Source: Candidatus Methylomirabilis lanthanidiphila | GTDB lineage: Bacteria > Methylomirabilota > Methylomirabilia > Methylomirabilales > Methylomirabilaceae | Length of the DNA: 64,000 nt | Assembly (NCBI GenBank): GCA_902196205.1 | Contig: CABIKM010000026.1 | Location: forward strand, 124,001-188,000 | Direction of reading: 5' to 3' | In this document: positions 20,882-29,518 of the stretch, piece after piece | How positions within the stretch are numbered: the stretch's first letter is position 1 | Layout: every line of letters begins with the position of its first letter | Notes under the pieces: model-generated | The model's input: only the letters and a program-made list of their open reading frames with translations | Told to the model about the DNA's origin: nothing | Database searches by the model: none | Position numbers and translations under genes: made by a program

Positions 20882-21163
20882 GTGGCTGCAAAGTTGTTGA
20901 ACGTCGGGTTCGGTAACGTGGTGGCGGTCGCCAGGATCGTCGCTATCGTCGACCCCGGCTCGGCCCCGATGAAGCGTTTGAAGGACGAGGCCAAGCAGGC
21001 CGGGAAACTGGTTGATGCCACCAACGGCAGGCGTACCCGGTCTATCATTGTGACCGATAGCGACCATATTGTGCTGTCAGCCATCCAGACCGAGACGATC
21101 GCACAGCGGTTCGAGGCCGATGCGCTATCCGATCGGCAGGGCAGGGGCGTGCGAGTAGAATGA
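20882..21163 (+). CDS. remA: RemA/DUF370 family regulator
   Basis: A 93-residue DUF370/RemA-like protein. In Bacillus RemA is a DNA-binding regulator of matrix and osmoprotection genes; elsewhere the role is unknown. Family features are [10 protein letters not shown] at the start, the [11 protein letters not shown] and [15 protein letters not shown] segments, and [12 protein letters not shown]. It starts with GTG and overlaps gmk by four bases, its usual genomic position. The C-terminal VRVE tail is short. Confidence 0.88.
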   Translation: MAAKLLNVGFGNVVAVARIVAIVDPGSAPMKRLKDEAKQAGKLVDATNGRRTRSIIVTDSDHIVLSAIQTETIAQRFEADALSDRQGRGVRVE

Positions 21164-21768
21164 ATCGGCAACGGGTGATGGTGGTTGTGTCGGCCCCCTC
21201 TGGGGCCGGGAAGACCTCCTTGTGCCGGGAGGCCGCGCGGCGGCTACCGCGTCTGATTCACTCGGTTTCGTATACGACCCGCTCGCCCAGGCCGGATGAA
21301 CAGGATGGGCGGGACTATCACTTTGTGAACGAGCCTACGTTCCGTAGAATGATTGAGGCGGGCGAATTTGCAGAGTGGGCAAGCGTACATGGTCAGCTCT
21401 ATGGGACCAGCCGTTCGCTGCTGGAGAAGCAGTTCGCGGAAGGTCTTGATGTGATCCTTGATATCGATACGCAGGGTGCAGCCAAGCTCAGACAGGACTA
21501 TCCGGCGGGGGTATTCGTGTTTGTCGTGCCCCCGGCCCTGGATCTCCTGGAAACCAGGCTCCGGCAGCGGCGGACCGACTCGGAGGATGAGATCCGCCGG
21601 CGCCTGGCCATGGCGAGAGAGGAGCTGCAGTACTACCGTCATTACCAGTATATTGTTGTGAACGATATCTTCGAAAAGGCCGTCAAGCAGCTTTGCTGCA
21701 TTATCACTGCCGAACGAGCCCGAAAAGATCGAGTAGATCTCTCGTTTCTGGATGCGGGAATCGACTGA
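21160..21768 (+). CDS. gmk: Guanylate kinase
   Basis: A 202-residue guanylate kinase (GMP + ATP to GDP + ADP). The P-loop [11 protein letters not shown] (about residues 10-20), [22 protein letters not shown] (GMP site, about 35-56) and [10 protein letters not shown] (about 99-108) are intact and the length is standard. It overlaps remA by four bases and is followed by the omega subunit gene, so purine-nucleotide supply and RNA polymerase assembly genes are co-transcribed. Confidence 0.97.
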   Translation: MNRQRVMVVVSAPSGAGKTSLCREAARRLPRLIHSVSYTTRSPRPDEQDGRDYHFVNEPTFRRMIEAGEFAEWASVHGQLYGTSRSLLEKQFAEGLDVILDIDTQGAAKLRQDYPAGVFVFVVPPALDLLETRLRQRRTDSEDEIRRRLAMAREELQYYRHYQYIVVNDIFEKAVKQLCCIITAERARKDRVDLSFLDAGID

Positions 21769-21787
21769 GGCAGGGAGGATCGTGGAG

Positions 21788-22228
21788 ATGCCGCTTTTCC
21801 CTTTGGAACAACTGTTGACGCACGTAGACAGTAAATATCGCCTGGTCATCATCGCCGCCAAGCGCGCCAAGCAGTTGATGCGCGGCGGCGAGCACCTGAT
21901 CGCTGCGAAGAGCATGAAGGCGACGTATATCGCCTTGGAGGAGATAGGTGCCGGGAAGCTGGCCTATGAGATGAAGGCCGTAGAGGGTGCGGGGGCCGTA
22001 GAGCTGGTGGGCCCGGAGGCTGGGGCGACCTGGTTCCGAAGCCTCTCCGTCGGGGACACCCTTGGCGAGGAAGAGCTGATCGAGAAGGAAGAGGAGGAAA
22101 AGGAGGGGATCGAGTTGGAGGAGGCCCCGGTAGAGTTACTCGTCGAATCAGGTGAGGAGATCGAAAAACTGGAGGTCACGGATCTCGATGCCCTGGAAGA
22201 GCCGGCGGAAGTAGAGGACGAAGCCTGA
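21788..22228 (+). CDS. rpoZ: RNA polymerase omega subunit with long acidic tail
   Basis: The first about 65 residues are omega: SKYRLVIIAAKRAKQLM (about 16-32) and KATYIALEEIGAGKLAY (about 44-60). Omega helps assemble and stabilise beta-prime. The ATG at 21788 with GGGAGG nine bases upstream is preferred to an in-frame GTG at 21782. The protein is 146 residues, whereas omega is usually 65-110; the extra about 80 residues are strongly acidic (runs such as EKEEEEKEG and EELIEKEE). Confidence 0.88.
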   Translation: MPLFPLEQLLTHVDSKYRLVIIAAKRAKQLMRGGEHLIAAKSMKATYIALEEIGAGKLAYEMKAVEGAGAVELVGPEAGATWFRSLSVGDTLGEEELIEKEEEEKEGIELEEAPVELLVESGEEIEKLEVTDLDALEEPAEVEDEA

Positions 22229-22230
22229 AG

Positions 22231-22839
22231 GTGACGGGGATCGTGCTGGCGGGCGGTAAGTCCTCGCGCATGGGTGTCAATAAGGCCTTGATCGAATTCG
22301 GGGGCAGACGGCTGATCGAGGCAACGGTGGACCGCCTCAGGGCGCTCTTCCCGGAGGTCCTGATTATCGCCAATGATCCTCCGCGATATGCCTATCTTGG
22401 TGTCAAGGTTATTCCGGATCTCATCCCCGATTCCGGCTCGCTCGGCGGGATCTATACGGGCCTGAGCGCCGCGAGCCACCACACCGGCTTCTTCGTTGCG
22501 TGTGACATGCCCTTCCTCAACGCCGACCTGATTACGCTCCTGGTTCGCGAGGCCGAAGGGTGGGACGTCGTGGTGCCGCGCGTCAATGGTGAACTGCAGC
22601 CGCTGCACGCCGTCTACGCCAAGTCGTGCCTCCCGCTTATTAAAGAGTCCATCGACGCGTCTGTGTTGAAGATTGCCCGGTTCTTCGCGAAGGCCAAGGT
22701 GAAGATCATTGAGGAGCCGGCGCTGCGGGCGGTTGACCCGCATCTTCTCGGGTTTATGAACGTCAATACCCCCCTTGAGCTGGAGCAGGCCGAGGCCGTC
22801 AGGCGACAATGCAGCCTTCAGCGATCAGCTGACAGCTAG
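22231..22839 (+). CDS. mobA: Molybdenum cofactor guanylyltransferase MobA
   Basis: A 202-residue nucleotidyltransferase that attaches GMP to molybdopterin. The signature GIVLAGGKSSRMGVNKAL (about residues 3-20) and the DMPFLNADLI metal-binding segment (about 92-101) are present. It starts with GTG three bases after rpoZ ends. The GDP-sugar-like fold could also fit CTP-type homologues, but the LAGGxSxRMGxxK form supports MobA. The last codons run into a dispersed repeat at 22805-22845. Confidence 0.88.
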   Translation: MTGIVLAGGKSSRMGVNKALIEFGGRRLIEATVDRLRALFPEVLIIANDPPRYAYLGVKVIPDLIPDSGSLGGIYTGLSAASHHTGFFVACDMPFLNADLITLLVREAEGWDVVVPRVNGELQPLHAVYAKSCLPLIKESIDASVLKIARFFAKAKVKIIEEPALRAVDPHLLGFMNVNTPLELEQAEAVRRQCSLQRSADS

Positions 22840-22845
22840 AGCTGA
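22805..22845. repeat. Dispersed CAGCTGACAGC-type repeat
   Basis: CAGCCTTCAGCGATCAGC followed by TGACAGCTAGAGCTGAA belongs to a family of TGACTGCTGA/TCAGC-rich repeats also seen at 36277-36326, 48661-48726 and 50826-50871. It forms the end of mobA and the spacer to the next gene. Confidence 0.6.
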
Positions 22846-22855
22846 AAACGGTCCC

Positions 22856-24133
22856 GTGATTCTGACCGCTCGTCTCGTGCTGCCGATTTCCAGCCCGCCT
22901 ATCATGGACGGCGGCATCCTCATTCGCGATGGTGCCATCTGCGCGGTCGGCAAGACATCTGCCCTGATCAGAGATTTCGCAACCGAACCACACGACGATC
23001 TGGGGAACGCTGTCCTCCTTCCCGGTCTGGTCAATGCGCATACTCACCTGGAATTGACGGGGCTGCGCGGCCGCCTGCCCCTCGGTACATCGTTTACCGA
23101 TTGGGCGGTTGCGCTGATCGGTCTTCGCTCCGAGTTGGATGACGAGTTCTTTGCGGCGTCGGCCCGTCTGGGCGCCACGACCCTGCTTCGAAGCGGCGTG
23201 ACCTGTGTTGCCGATATTACGGCGTCCGGCAGCAGCGTCGCCCCCCTCAAAGCAGCCGGGATTCGGGGTATCATCTATCAGGAGATCCTGGGACCAGACC
23301 CTGAGCAGGCTGGGGCGAGACTCGACGCCGCCGAGGCGGCCATCCGGTCGCTTCAACTCCAAGCGAATGAAAGCCTGTTGTCGATTGGTCTGTCGCCGCA
23401 TGCGCCGTACAGCCTGTCCGAGCCGCTGCTGGTGCGCTGCGCCGAACTGCTGCGGCGCCAATACCTCCCCGCGACGATTCATGTGGCGGAATCGCCCGAG
23501 GAGGTGACCTATATCGGATTGGGGCTGGGGCCGATTGCCACGAAGCTGCTGCCTGCCGTGGGTCGGCGTGCGCCATCCCATCGGGTCTGCGGCGAAAGCC
23601 CGGTTGCGTTCCTCGACCGAGCCGGCCTGCTGTCGGACCGACTGCTGGCGGTACACGGTGTTCAAATGGGAATGTCGGATCTTCGGTTGCTGAAACAGCG
23701 GGACGTAGCGCTGGCCGTTTGTCCTCGGAGCAATGACCACCTCAACGTGGGGACTGCGCCGCTGTTGCGATGTCTTGCGGTCTCACTGCGGGTCGGTCTG
23801 GGAACCGATTCGCTGGCCAGCAACGAGACGCTGAGCCTCTGGGACGAGATGCGGTTTGCGCGGCGGCTCTATGGCGAACCGGTGGCGGCGCAACAGCTCG
23901 TGACCATGGCCACACTCGGGGGGGCCGCGGCGCTTGGGATGGCCGACACCATCGGGTCGCTCGCACCCGGGAAGCGCGCCGACCTCACGGCCGTGGCCAT
24001 CGATCGTTTCGACGATGCTGACCCGTATGAATTACTTGTCAATCAGGCGTCGGATGACGCAGTTGTTTTGAGTGCGGTAGACGGTAAGATCGTTCATCAA
24101 CGCGAGGGGGCCACGCGGTGGCACTGTCACTAG
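22856..24133 (+). CDS. Amidohydrolase, probable aminodeoxyfutalosine deaminase
   Basis: A 425-residue TrzN/chlorohydrolase-like amidohydrolase. Metal ligands appear in NAHTHLEL (about residues 61-68), SPHAPYS (about 180-186), HVAES and LGTDSLASN (about 315-323). It overlaps mqnA (chorismate dehydratase), so deamination of aminodeoxyfutalosine in menaquinone synthesis is the likely role; this rests on context plus family, and guanine- or adenosine-type deaminases are alternatives. I chose GTG at 22856 because earlier in-frame starts lie inside mobA and a repeat. It overlaps mqnA by 16 bp. Confidence 0.78.
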   Translation: MILTARLVLPISSPPIMDGGILIRDGAICAVGKTSALIRDFATEPHDDLGNAVLLPGLVNAHTHLELTGLRGRLPLGTSFTDWAVALIGLRSELDDEFFAASARLGATTLLRSGVTCVADITASGSSVAPLKAAGIRGIIYQEILGPDPEQAGARLDAAEAAIRSLQLQANESLLSIGLSPHAPYSLSEPLLVRCAELLRRQYLPATIHVAESPEEVTYIGLGLGPIATKLLPAVGRRAPSHRVCGESPVAFLDRAGLLSDRLLAVHGVQMGMSDLRLLKQRDVALAVCPRSNDHLNVGTAPLLRCLAVSLRVGLGTDSLASNETLSLWDEMRFARRLYGEPVAAQQLVTMATLGGAAALGMADTIGSLAPGKRADLTAVAIDRFDDADPYELLVNQASDDAVVLSAVDGKIVHQREGATRWHCH

Positions 24134-24945
24134 GCAAGGTGGCATACATCAATTGTGAGCCGGTCTATTATGGGATCGAGCAGGGCGCCATTCCGGCAGA
24201 ATGCCGGATTGTTGACGGGACTCCCGCCGAGTTGAACCGAATGCTTGAGGCAGGGGACCTCGATCTGTCGGTAATCTCTGCCATCGAGTATGCACGTCAT
24301 TCGGATCGGTACCTGATCCTCCCTGACTTGGCGATCGGCTCCGACGGTCCGGCTGAAAGTGTCCTGTTTCTCAGTCGAGTCAAGCCCGCCAGCCTGGACG
24401 GAAGGCTGGTCCACCTCACCAGAGACTCCCTGACATCGGTCTACCTCGTGAAGCTCCTGCTCGCGAAGGTTTTCGGGGTCAGGCCGCAGTTTCTGTCTGC
24501 CACGGCGGACACGATCGATCGGCTTCCGGAAGATGTTGCCGGGGTCTTGATGATTGGTGATCCGGCGCTTCGAGCGAGGGGCCAACTCCCCTTCACCCTT
24601 GATTTAGGCCAGGGGTGGAAGGAGTGGACGGGACTGCCGTTTGTTTTTGCTGTCTGGGCGGTCCGCCGGGACGTGTATGACGATCATCGGGAAGAGACCC
24701 ACCGGCTTCATCGCGCCCTCCTCAGTTCCAAACGCTACAGCCTTGCGCGGCTTGATGAGATTTGCACGACAGTCTGCCAACGGGTAGGACTGGACAGCGA
24801 CACCTGCGCCACCTATCTGAAGGAGCGCCTCTCTTTCGACCTGACTCCCCGGCATATCGAGGGGCTCTACCGGTTTTTCACGCTGTTAGAGGCGGAAGGG
24901 GACCTGCCGTCTACGCCTGTATTGGAGTTCATCGATGTCGTGTAA
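24118..24945 (+). CDS. mqnA: Chorismate dehydratase MqnA
   Basis: A 275-residue MqnA/MqnD family protein catalysing the first step of the futalosine menaquinone pathway, chorismate to 3-enolpyruvylbenzoate. Typical segments are LGKVAYINCEPVYYGIE (about 5-21), GTPAELNRML, DLSVISAIEYA (about 59-69) and GDPALRARG (about 148-156). Start GTG at 24118 lies inside the amidohydrolase gene, implying one transcript and coordinated quinone synthesis. The MqnA-type start supports MqnA over MqnD. Confidence 0.9.
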   Translation: MALSLGKVAYINCEPVYYGIEQGAIPAECRIVDGTPAELNRMLEAGDLDLSVISAIEYARHSDRYLILPDLAIGSDGPAESVLFLSRVKPASLDGRLVHLTRDSLTSVYLVKLLLAKVFGVRPQFLSATADTIDRLPEDVAGVLMIGDPALRARGQLPFTLDLGQGWKEWTGLPFVFAVWAVRRDVYDDHREETHRLHRALLSSKRYSLARLDEICTTVCQRVGLDSDTCATYLKERLSFDLTPRHIEGLYRFFTLLEAEGDLPSTPVLEFIDVV

Positions 24946-24969
24946 GGGCAAATGGCCGTTCGCCCCTAC
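24946..24969. repeat. REP-like hairpin between mqnA and fmdB
   Basis: GGGCAAATGGCC followed by GTTCGCCCCTAC directly follows the mqnA stop. Its CTA supplies the TAG stop of the convergent fmdB gene on the minus strand. The GCCCCTAC end matches the 59-bp paired-REP family in the hsd operon. Confidence 0.6.
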
Positions 24970-25238
24970 GGCTTCTTCGATTCTTTACTTTCAGCCTTCG
25001 TGCCTCCGCTATCGGTTGAGGCCGCCTTTTTCTCCGCTGCCATAGCCTTTTTCCGCTCGGGGTTGGCGTAGTCGGTGACATACCACCCCGATCCCTTAAA
25101 GAGCAGGCCAGGGGCAGAGAAAATCTTGTGGACCTTCCCCTCGCACAATACGCATTTTTTGATCGGTTTGTCTGAGATCTTCTGGATTACTTCGAACCTG
25201 TGATGACAGACCTCACATTCGTATTCGTAAATCGGCAC
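24966..25238 (-). CDS. fmdB: FmdB-family zinc-ribbon protein
   Basis: A 90-residue FmdB family (putative regulatory) protein. The zinc ribbon uses CEVC (about residues 8-11) and CVLC (about 29-32), followed by the conserved SAPGLLFKGSGWYVTDY. The C-terminal about 25 residues are lysine- and alanine-rich. I start at GTG 25238 (VPIYEYECEVC) because GGGGGTGG lies six bases upstream; a longer in-frame ATG start lacks family support. The function is not established. Confidence 0.85.
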   Translation of the reverse strand: MPIYEYECEVCHHRFEVIQKISDKPIKKCVLCEGKVHKIFSAPGLLFKGSGWYVTDYANPERKKAMAAEKKAASTDSGGTKAESKESKKP

Positions 25239-25440
25239 AAACGCCACCCCCTTTTCGACCGGCCTCACAGGAGGACGATCAGCCACAGTATGCCTCCGTT
25301 GTCGTACGCTCGTCGCAGGAGCCGCTTCGGCTCAGCCGCACAAAAACGTAGGATAAGCCACGGAGTCAGCAATGTCAAGGTGGCGCGCCTCTGGCTTTTT
25401 CGTATTGCAATGAACGCAACCCCAGGGGTAGGATGAGCTG

Positions 25441-26907
25441 ATGAAAATCCTATGCGCGGCTTCTGAGGCGGCGCCGTTCGCCCACACGGGCGGACTGGGC
25501 GACGTGGCCGGCGCCTTACCAAAGGCGCTCAGCCGGTTTGGACACGATGTCCGGCTTATTATGCCGCTCTACCGGGCTGTGGACGCGCGACAACACCGGC
25601 TTCGGACTGTCGCAGATGGGCTGAGCGTTTCGACAGCCTCCGGCCCGCTGGCCATAGATGTGCTGGAGGGAAACCTCGCCGGCGGGGTGCCTGTCTATTT
25701 TGTTCGCCATGATCCGACGTTTCACCGTACCGGCCTGTACCAGAGCCCATCTGCTGAGGATTATCCCGATAACACGGAGCGCTTTGCGCTGTTTTGCCGA
25801 TCAGTCCTGGAGGTGTGCCGGCGAGTCGATTTCCAGCCGGAGGTGTTGCACGCCCACGACTGGCAGACGGCGCTGCTGCCCGTCTACCTCAAGACCACCC
25901 TCCTCGACGATCCATTTTTCCGGCCGACTGCGACTGTCTTTACCATTCACAACCTGGGCTACCAGGGCCTCTTCCCTCCAGAGGTGTTTCCGAGGTTGAT
26001 GCTGCCTCGAGAGCTGTTTACGCCGGCGGGGCTTGAGTTTTACGGGAAGGGGAATCTGCTGAAAGGCGGGTTGCTCTTCGCCGACCTGCTGACCACCGTG
26101 AGTCCCCGCTATAGCCGGGAGATCCAGACTGCCGATCAAGGGTTTGGTCTGGACGGCGTCCTTCGAGAACGGCGGAGCGATTTGTTCGGCGTATTAAACG
26201 GGATCGATCCCGAGGAATGGAACCCAGCCGGCGATCCTCATATTGTCGCCCATTATACGGTCGACGACCTTTCAGGTAAGGCCCGGTGCAAGGCGGATCT
26301 GCAGCGGCGGCTCAAGCTCCCGGTCAGGGCGACGGTGCCGCTGCTGGCTGTGATCTCCAGGTTGGCCGGACAGAAGGGACTCGATCTGCTATGCGATATC
26401 CTGGAGACATTGATGGCGTTGAACGTGCAGCTCGTCCTGCTGGGGAGCGGTGAGAAGGGGCTCGAGACGACATTTCGTGATGCGGCGGCCAAATACCCGT
26501 CCAAGCTGGCTGTTCGGATCGGTTTTGACACGCCGTTGTCGCATCAAATCGAGGCGGGCGCCGATCTCTTCCTGATGCCGTCGCGATACGAGCCGTGCGG
26601 CCTCAATCAGATGTACAGTTTGGCCTACGGAACCATTCCGGTTGTCCGCGCGACGGGCGGATTGGACGATACCGTTATCCATTTCGACCCTGTGGCGGGG
26701 CAGGGAAACGGATTTAAGTTCGAGGACGCTACGCCGGCCGCCTTTCTCCAGACTATCTGGCAGGCTTTAGAGTTATATCGCGAGAAAGCCCTGTGGCTTC
26801 AGGTGATTACTCATGCCATGACGGCCGATTTCACCTGGGATCGCTCTGCTAGAGAGTACGAGCAGCTCTACCGGCGCGCTGTCGAGAAGAAAGGTGGACA
26901 GCCGTAG
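25441..26907 (+). CDS. glgA: Glycogen (starch) synthase GlgA
   Basis: A 488-residue GT5 glycogen synthase transferring glucose from ADP-glucose to alpha-1,4-glucan. Seen are the N-terminal ASEAAPFAHTGGLGDVAGAL (about 8-27), HAHDWQTALLPVYLK (about 138-152), the TIHNLGYQG motif (about 169-177) and the C-terminal MPSRYEPCGLNQMYSLAYGT (about 379-398). The Lys of the usual KxGG substrate loop is replaced (AHTGG), which may matter for ADP-glucose binding. The gene starts two bases after an upstream stop and appears monocistronic. Confidence 0.95.
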   Translation: MKILCAASEAAPFAHTGGLGDVAGALPKALSRFGHDVRLIMPLYRAVDARQHRLRTVADGLSVSTASGPLAIDVLEGNLAGGVPVYFVRHDPTFHRTGLYQSPSAEDYPDNTERFALFCRSVLEVCRRVDFQPEVLHAHDWQTALLPVYLKTTLLDDPFFRPTATVFTIHNLGYQGLFPPEVFPRLMLPRELFTPAGLEFYGKGNLLKGGLLFADLLTTVSPRYSREIQTADQGFGLDGVLRERRSDLFGVLNGIDPEEWNPAGDPHIVAHYTVDDLSGKARCKADLQRRLKLPVRATVPLLAVISRLAGQKGLDLLCDILETLMALNVQLVLLGSGEKGLETTFRDAAAKYPSKLAVRIGFDTPLSHQIEAGADLFLMPSRYEPCGLNQMYSLAYGTIPVVRATGGLDDTVIHFDPVAGQGNGFKFEDATPAAFLQTIWQALELYREKALWLQVITHAMTADFTWDRSAREYEQLYRRAVEKKGGQP

Positions 26908-26974
26908 CATTATACTGTACTGTGTTGTCGCTTGGTGACGGGTAATCGTAACCTAACGGAAAGGGGAGAGCTGC

Positions 26975-27367
26975 ATGGGTGTGTGGAAGAGATTGGGGAT
27001 CGGACTGCTGACCATCACGATGTTGATCGGAGGAGGCATGGCTTCAGCGCAAAAGGAGCAGCCAAAGGAGCCGGACCCCTTCCAAAATCTAGGGCTTTCG
27101 GCCGATCAAAAAAGCAAGCTTGATACGGCCAAGAAAGAGCGAATATCGGCGCTGGGCGCGACCCAACAGAAAGTCATTGGGATTCGGCAGAAGCTGATGG
27201 CCCTCGTCGCGGACAAGAAGGCCTCAGATCGAGAGATCGATAAGGTTGTTGACGACTGGGCCGCGGCAGACAAAGAGGCCCTGAAGACAGAAACAAAGTT
27301 CTATAAGGCGATACGGCAGGTACTCACCCAAGAGCAACTCACGACGCTGAGCAAGGGTGGCAAGTAA
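26975..27367 (+). CDS. Exported Spy/LTxxQ-like small protein
   Basis: A 130-residue protein with an N-terminal signal sequence (hydrophobic LGIGLLTITMLIGGGMASA, about 6-24). Two helical segments carry the LTxxQ-type pattern (LGLSADQKSKLD and VLTQEQLTTL) seen in Spy/CpxP periplasmic chaperones. A strong ribosome site (AAGGGGAGAG) precedes the ATG. A stress-responsive periplasmic chaperone role is inferred from pattern only. Confidence 0.6.
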   Translation: MGVWKRLGIGLLTITMLIGGGMASAQKEQPKEPDPFQNLGLSADQKSKLDTAKKERISALGATQQKVIGIRQKLMALVADKKASDREIDKVVDDWAAADKEALKTETKFYKAIRQVLTQEQLTTLSKGGK

Positions 27368-27411
27368 CCGCGTAAGTATCCCCCGCGTGATCAGCAGGTC
27401 TGAGGTCTGAG

Positions 27412-28671
27412 TTAGGGCGACCCTGTACGCTCCTCCGGTCCGGTGACGGGAGCGGTCCAGCGGATCGGCTCCTTGCGGTAGGGTTCTTTGAGGTGTCGCT
27501 TTGCCAAGTCCTTGGCGATGCTGTCGGTTCTGATGGCCAGCGTCATCCGGTAGCTGCGCTCCGCATCCGTCCGCTTTCCCGACAGGTCATAGATCATGCC
27601 GGTGCGGGTCCAGGCCCACGCCGTTACCCAGGCGTAGCGAGTAGTTGGCTGTTCAATGGCCTGTCTAAAGAAGTCCAAAGCCACGGGGTAGTCGCCTCGA
27701 TCCATGTAGATCTTCCCCATAAGCTGTAGATACCGCGGCAGCATCTCGTACGTAAAATGATTCCGACTATGATTAAGGTTGCTGCGAATGCGGCGGCCGA
27801 TCTCCAGTGCCTCAGTGAATCGTCCCAGTTCGGAATAGACCAGGGCCGCCTGGAAATACAGATCCGGGTTGCCGGAGAAGCGGCGGAGTAACTCTTCAGC
27901 CAGCGGTAGGGCCTTCTCGTACTCTTTTTCGACGCCGGTGTAAGTGTGCAGGAGGGCGAGCTTCGCCAACATCCGTGTCGTCTGGCCCCGCTCGCTTGCA
28001 ATTGTCAGCTCCCGTAGACCTCGCTCTCGGTCGCTTGGCGGCAGCGCCAGGTGTATCAAGGGCCGATAGAACCAGGCAATTCTGGAGAGTGTGTAGTCGT
28101 ACAGCCCCAAGCCATAGTAGGCATCATACCTGATTGGTTGGTGTAACAGGCAGGCATCGAGATACGATTTAGTCTGCTTGATCGCCTCGTAGGCCGAGAA
28201 ATAGTTGCCAAGGGCTCCGTCGATCATCGCCTTGGAGCCCCAGGCCATCCCGAGGAAGAGTAGGAGGTCGGACTCTTCAGGGGCCTGTTTGAGACGCACC
28301 TCCGCCTTGGCGATGAGCGCCTGCATCGTGGCGAGGAAGGCATCCATCTCCTCGCGGGTCGGTTCCCGATCCTGCAGACGGGCAAATGTCACGAAGGCTC
28401 GATAGAACGGCGCCAGCAGACCGGTCCTGTCGACGTCATCAAGGCGGGCAAATGCCTGCTCGGCCAGGTCGTAGTCCAGGTTGAGCAGGTGATCGGTCCC
28501 GGCCGCCGCTAACTCCAAGGTTTTCATATTGATCCAGGGGTCGGCTCGGCTCAGATCGGGCGGCAACAGGACCAGCAATCCAAGGATCACACTGCAGCAG
28601 GCTCGCCTGCCTGCGCCGAGGCTTCGGTAGGCAGGCCACCCTTTGGTCCTCGAAAATGCCCAGTGCTCCAT
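27412..28671 (-). CDS. Exported TPR-repeat protein of unknown function
   Basis: A 419-residue protein with a hydrophobic export segment (ACCSVILGLLVLLPP, about residues 24-38) after a basic N-terminus. The body is helical with TPR-like repeats, for example NPDLYFQAALVYSELGRF (about 267-284) and GDYPVALDFFRQAIEQP. I do not recognise a specific family. It is convergent with the upstream Spy-like gene and divergent from the metallo-hydrolase gene. A periplasmic scaffold or secretion-linked role is only a guess. Confidence 0.7.
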   Translation of the reverse strand: MEHWAFSRTKGWPAYRSLGAGRRACCSVILGLLVLLPPDLSRADPWINMKTLELAAAGTDHLLNLDYDLAEQAFARLDDVDRTGLLAPFYRAFVTFARLQDREPTREEMDAFLATMQALIAKAEVRLKQAPEESDLLLFLGMAWGSKAMIDGALGNYFSAYEAIKQTKSYLDACLLHQPIRYDAYYGLGLYDYTLSRIAWFYRPLIHLALPPSDRERGLRELTIASERGQTTRMLAKLALLHTYTGVEKEYEKALPLAEELLRRFSGNPDLYFQAALVYSELGRFTEALEIGRRIRSNLNHSRNHFTYEMLPRYLQLMGKIYMDRGDYPVALDFFRQAIEQPTTRYAWVTAWAWTRTGMIYDLSGKRTDAERSYRMTLAIRTDSIAKDLAKRHLKEPYRKEPIRWTAPVTGPEERTGSP

Positions 28672-28751
28672 TCTCCATGCCCCCTTTATCCAACCCTTAC
28701 TCTACCGTGCCCTGCCTTGTCAATGCCAGAACTTCATGGTATCGTGACGCC

Positions 28752-29504
28752 ATGCAGCTTACGATCCTCGGGTCCGGAACCGCCATCCCAAGCCTTACAC
28801 GTGGATCGCCCGGTCTCCTGGTCGAGGTGGCCGGTTCGTCGCTGCTGTTCGACGGCGGCCCGGGTACGCTCCCCAGACTCCTCAAGGCGGGGATTGCGGT
28901 CACTGAACTCGACCGAGTGTTCTACACTCACCTCCATCCGGATCATAGCGGTGATCTGGTTTCGCTCCTGTTCGCGCTCAGAAATCCGGTGTGGCGGCGG
29001 ACCAAACCGTTGTACATCACAGGGCCAAAGGGATTTCTGGCATTTTACGAAGGCCTGACTCGACTGTACGGCGACTGGATCGACGCAAAAACGTATGAGC
29101 TGGTGCTCCACGAGACGCTCACGGAGGTGACTGAAGCCGAAGGGTTCCGGGTCATCCCCCGTGAGGTCGTGCACATTCAACATAGCCTCTGCTACCGGAT
29201 CGAGTCGGATGATGGCAAGAGCCTGGTCTTCTCAGGCGACACGACCTATTGTGACGCGATGATCGAGGCCGCCAAGGGGGCGGACCTGCTGGTGCTGGAG
29301 TGCGCGGCCCCCGATGAGCAGCCGATGAAGGTTCATCTGACCCCGACAGAGGCCGGCCGGATCGCGGCCCTGTCCGGCTGTCGGCGGCTGGTTCTGACAC
29401 ATTTTTACCCGAGTTGCGAGGCATACGACCTTATAACCCCCTGCAAGAAACTCTTTGACGGCGAGGTGATCCTCGCGGAAGATCTGATGCGCGTATCGGT
29501 GTAG
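28752..29504 (+). CDS. MBL-fold metallo-hydrolase, RNase Z-like
   Basis: A 250-residue metallo-beta-lactamase-fold hydrolase. The metal motif THLHPDHSGD (HxHxDH, about residues 58-67), the later GDTTYCD (about 166-172) and LTHFYPSC (about 219-226) fit the RNase Z/ElaC-like branch. The substrate cannot be told; tRNA 3'-processing is possible, but the typical exosite of RNase Z is not evident. I use the ATG at 28752 because the upstream codons overlap the divergent TPR gene. pyrF follows 14 bases after. Confidence 0.8.
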   Translation: MQLTILGSGTAIPSLTRGSPGLLVEVAGSSLLFDGGPGTLPRLLKAGIAVTELDRVFYTHLHPDHSGDLVSLLFALRNPVWRRTKPLYITGPKGFLAFYEGLTRLYGDWIDAKTYELVLHETLTEVTEAEGFRVIPREVVHIQHSLCYRIESDDGKSLVFSGDTTYCDAMIEAAKGADLLVLECAAPDEQPMKVHLTPTEAGRIAALSGCRRLVLTHFYPSCEAYDLITPCKKLFDGEVILAEDLMRVSV

Positions 29505-29518
29505 GAAGCAGTGAGGAG

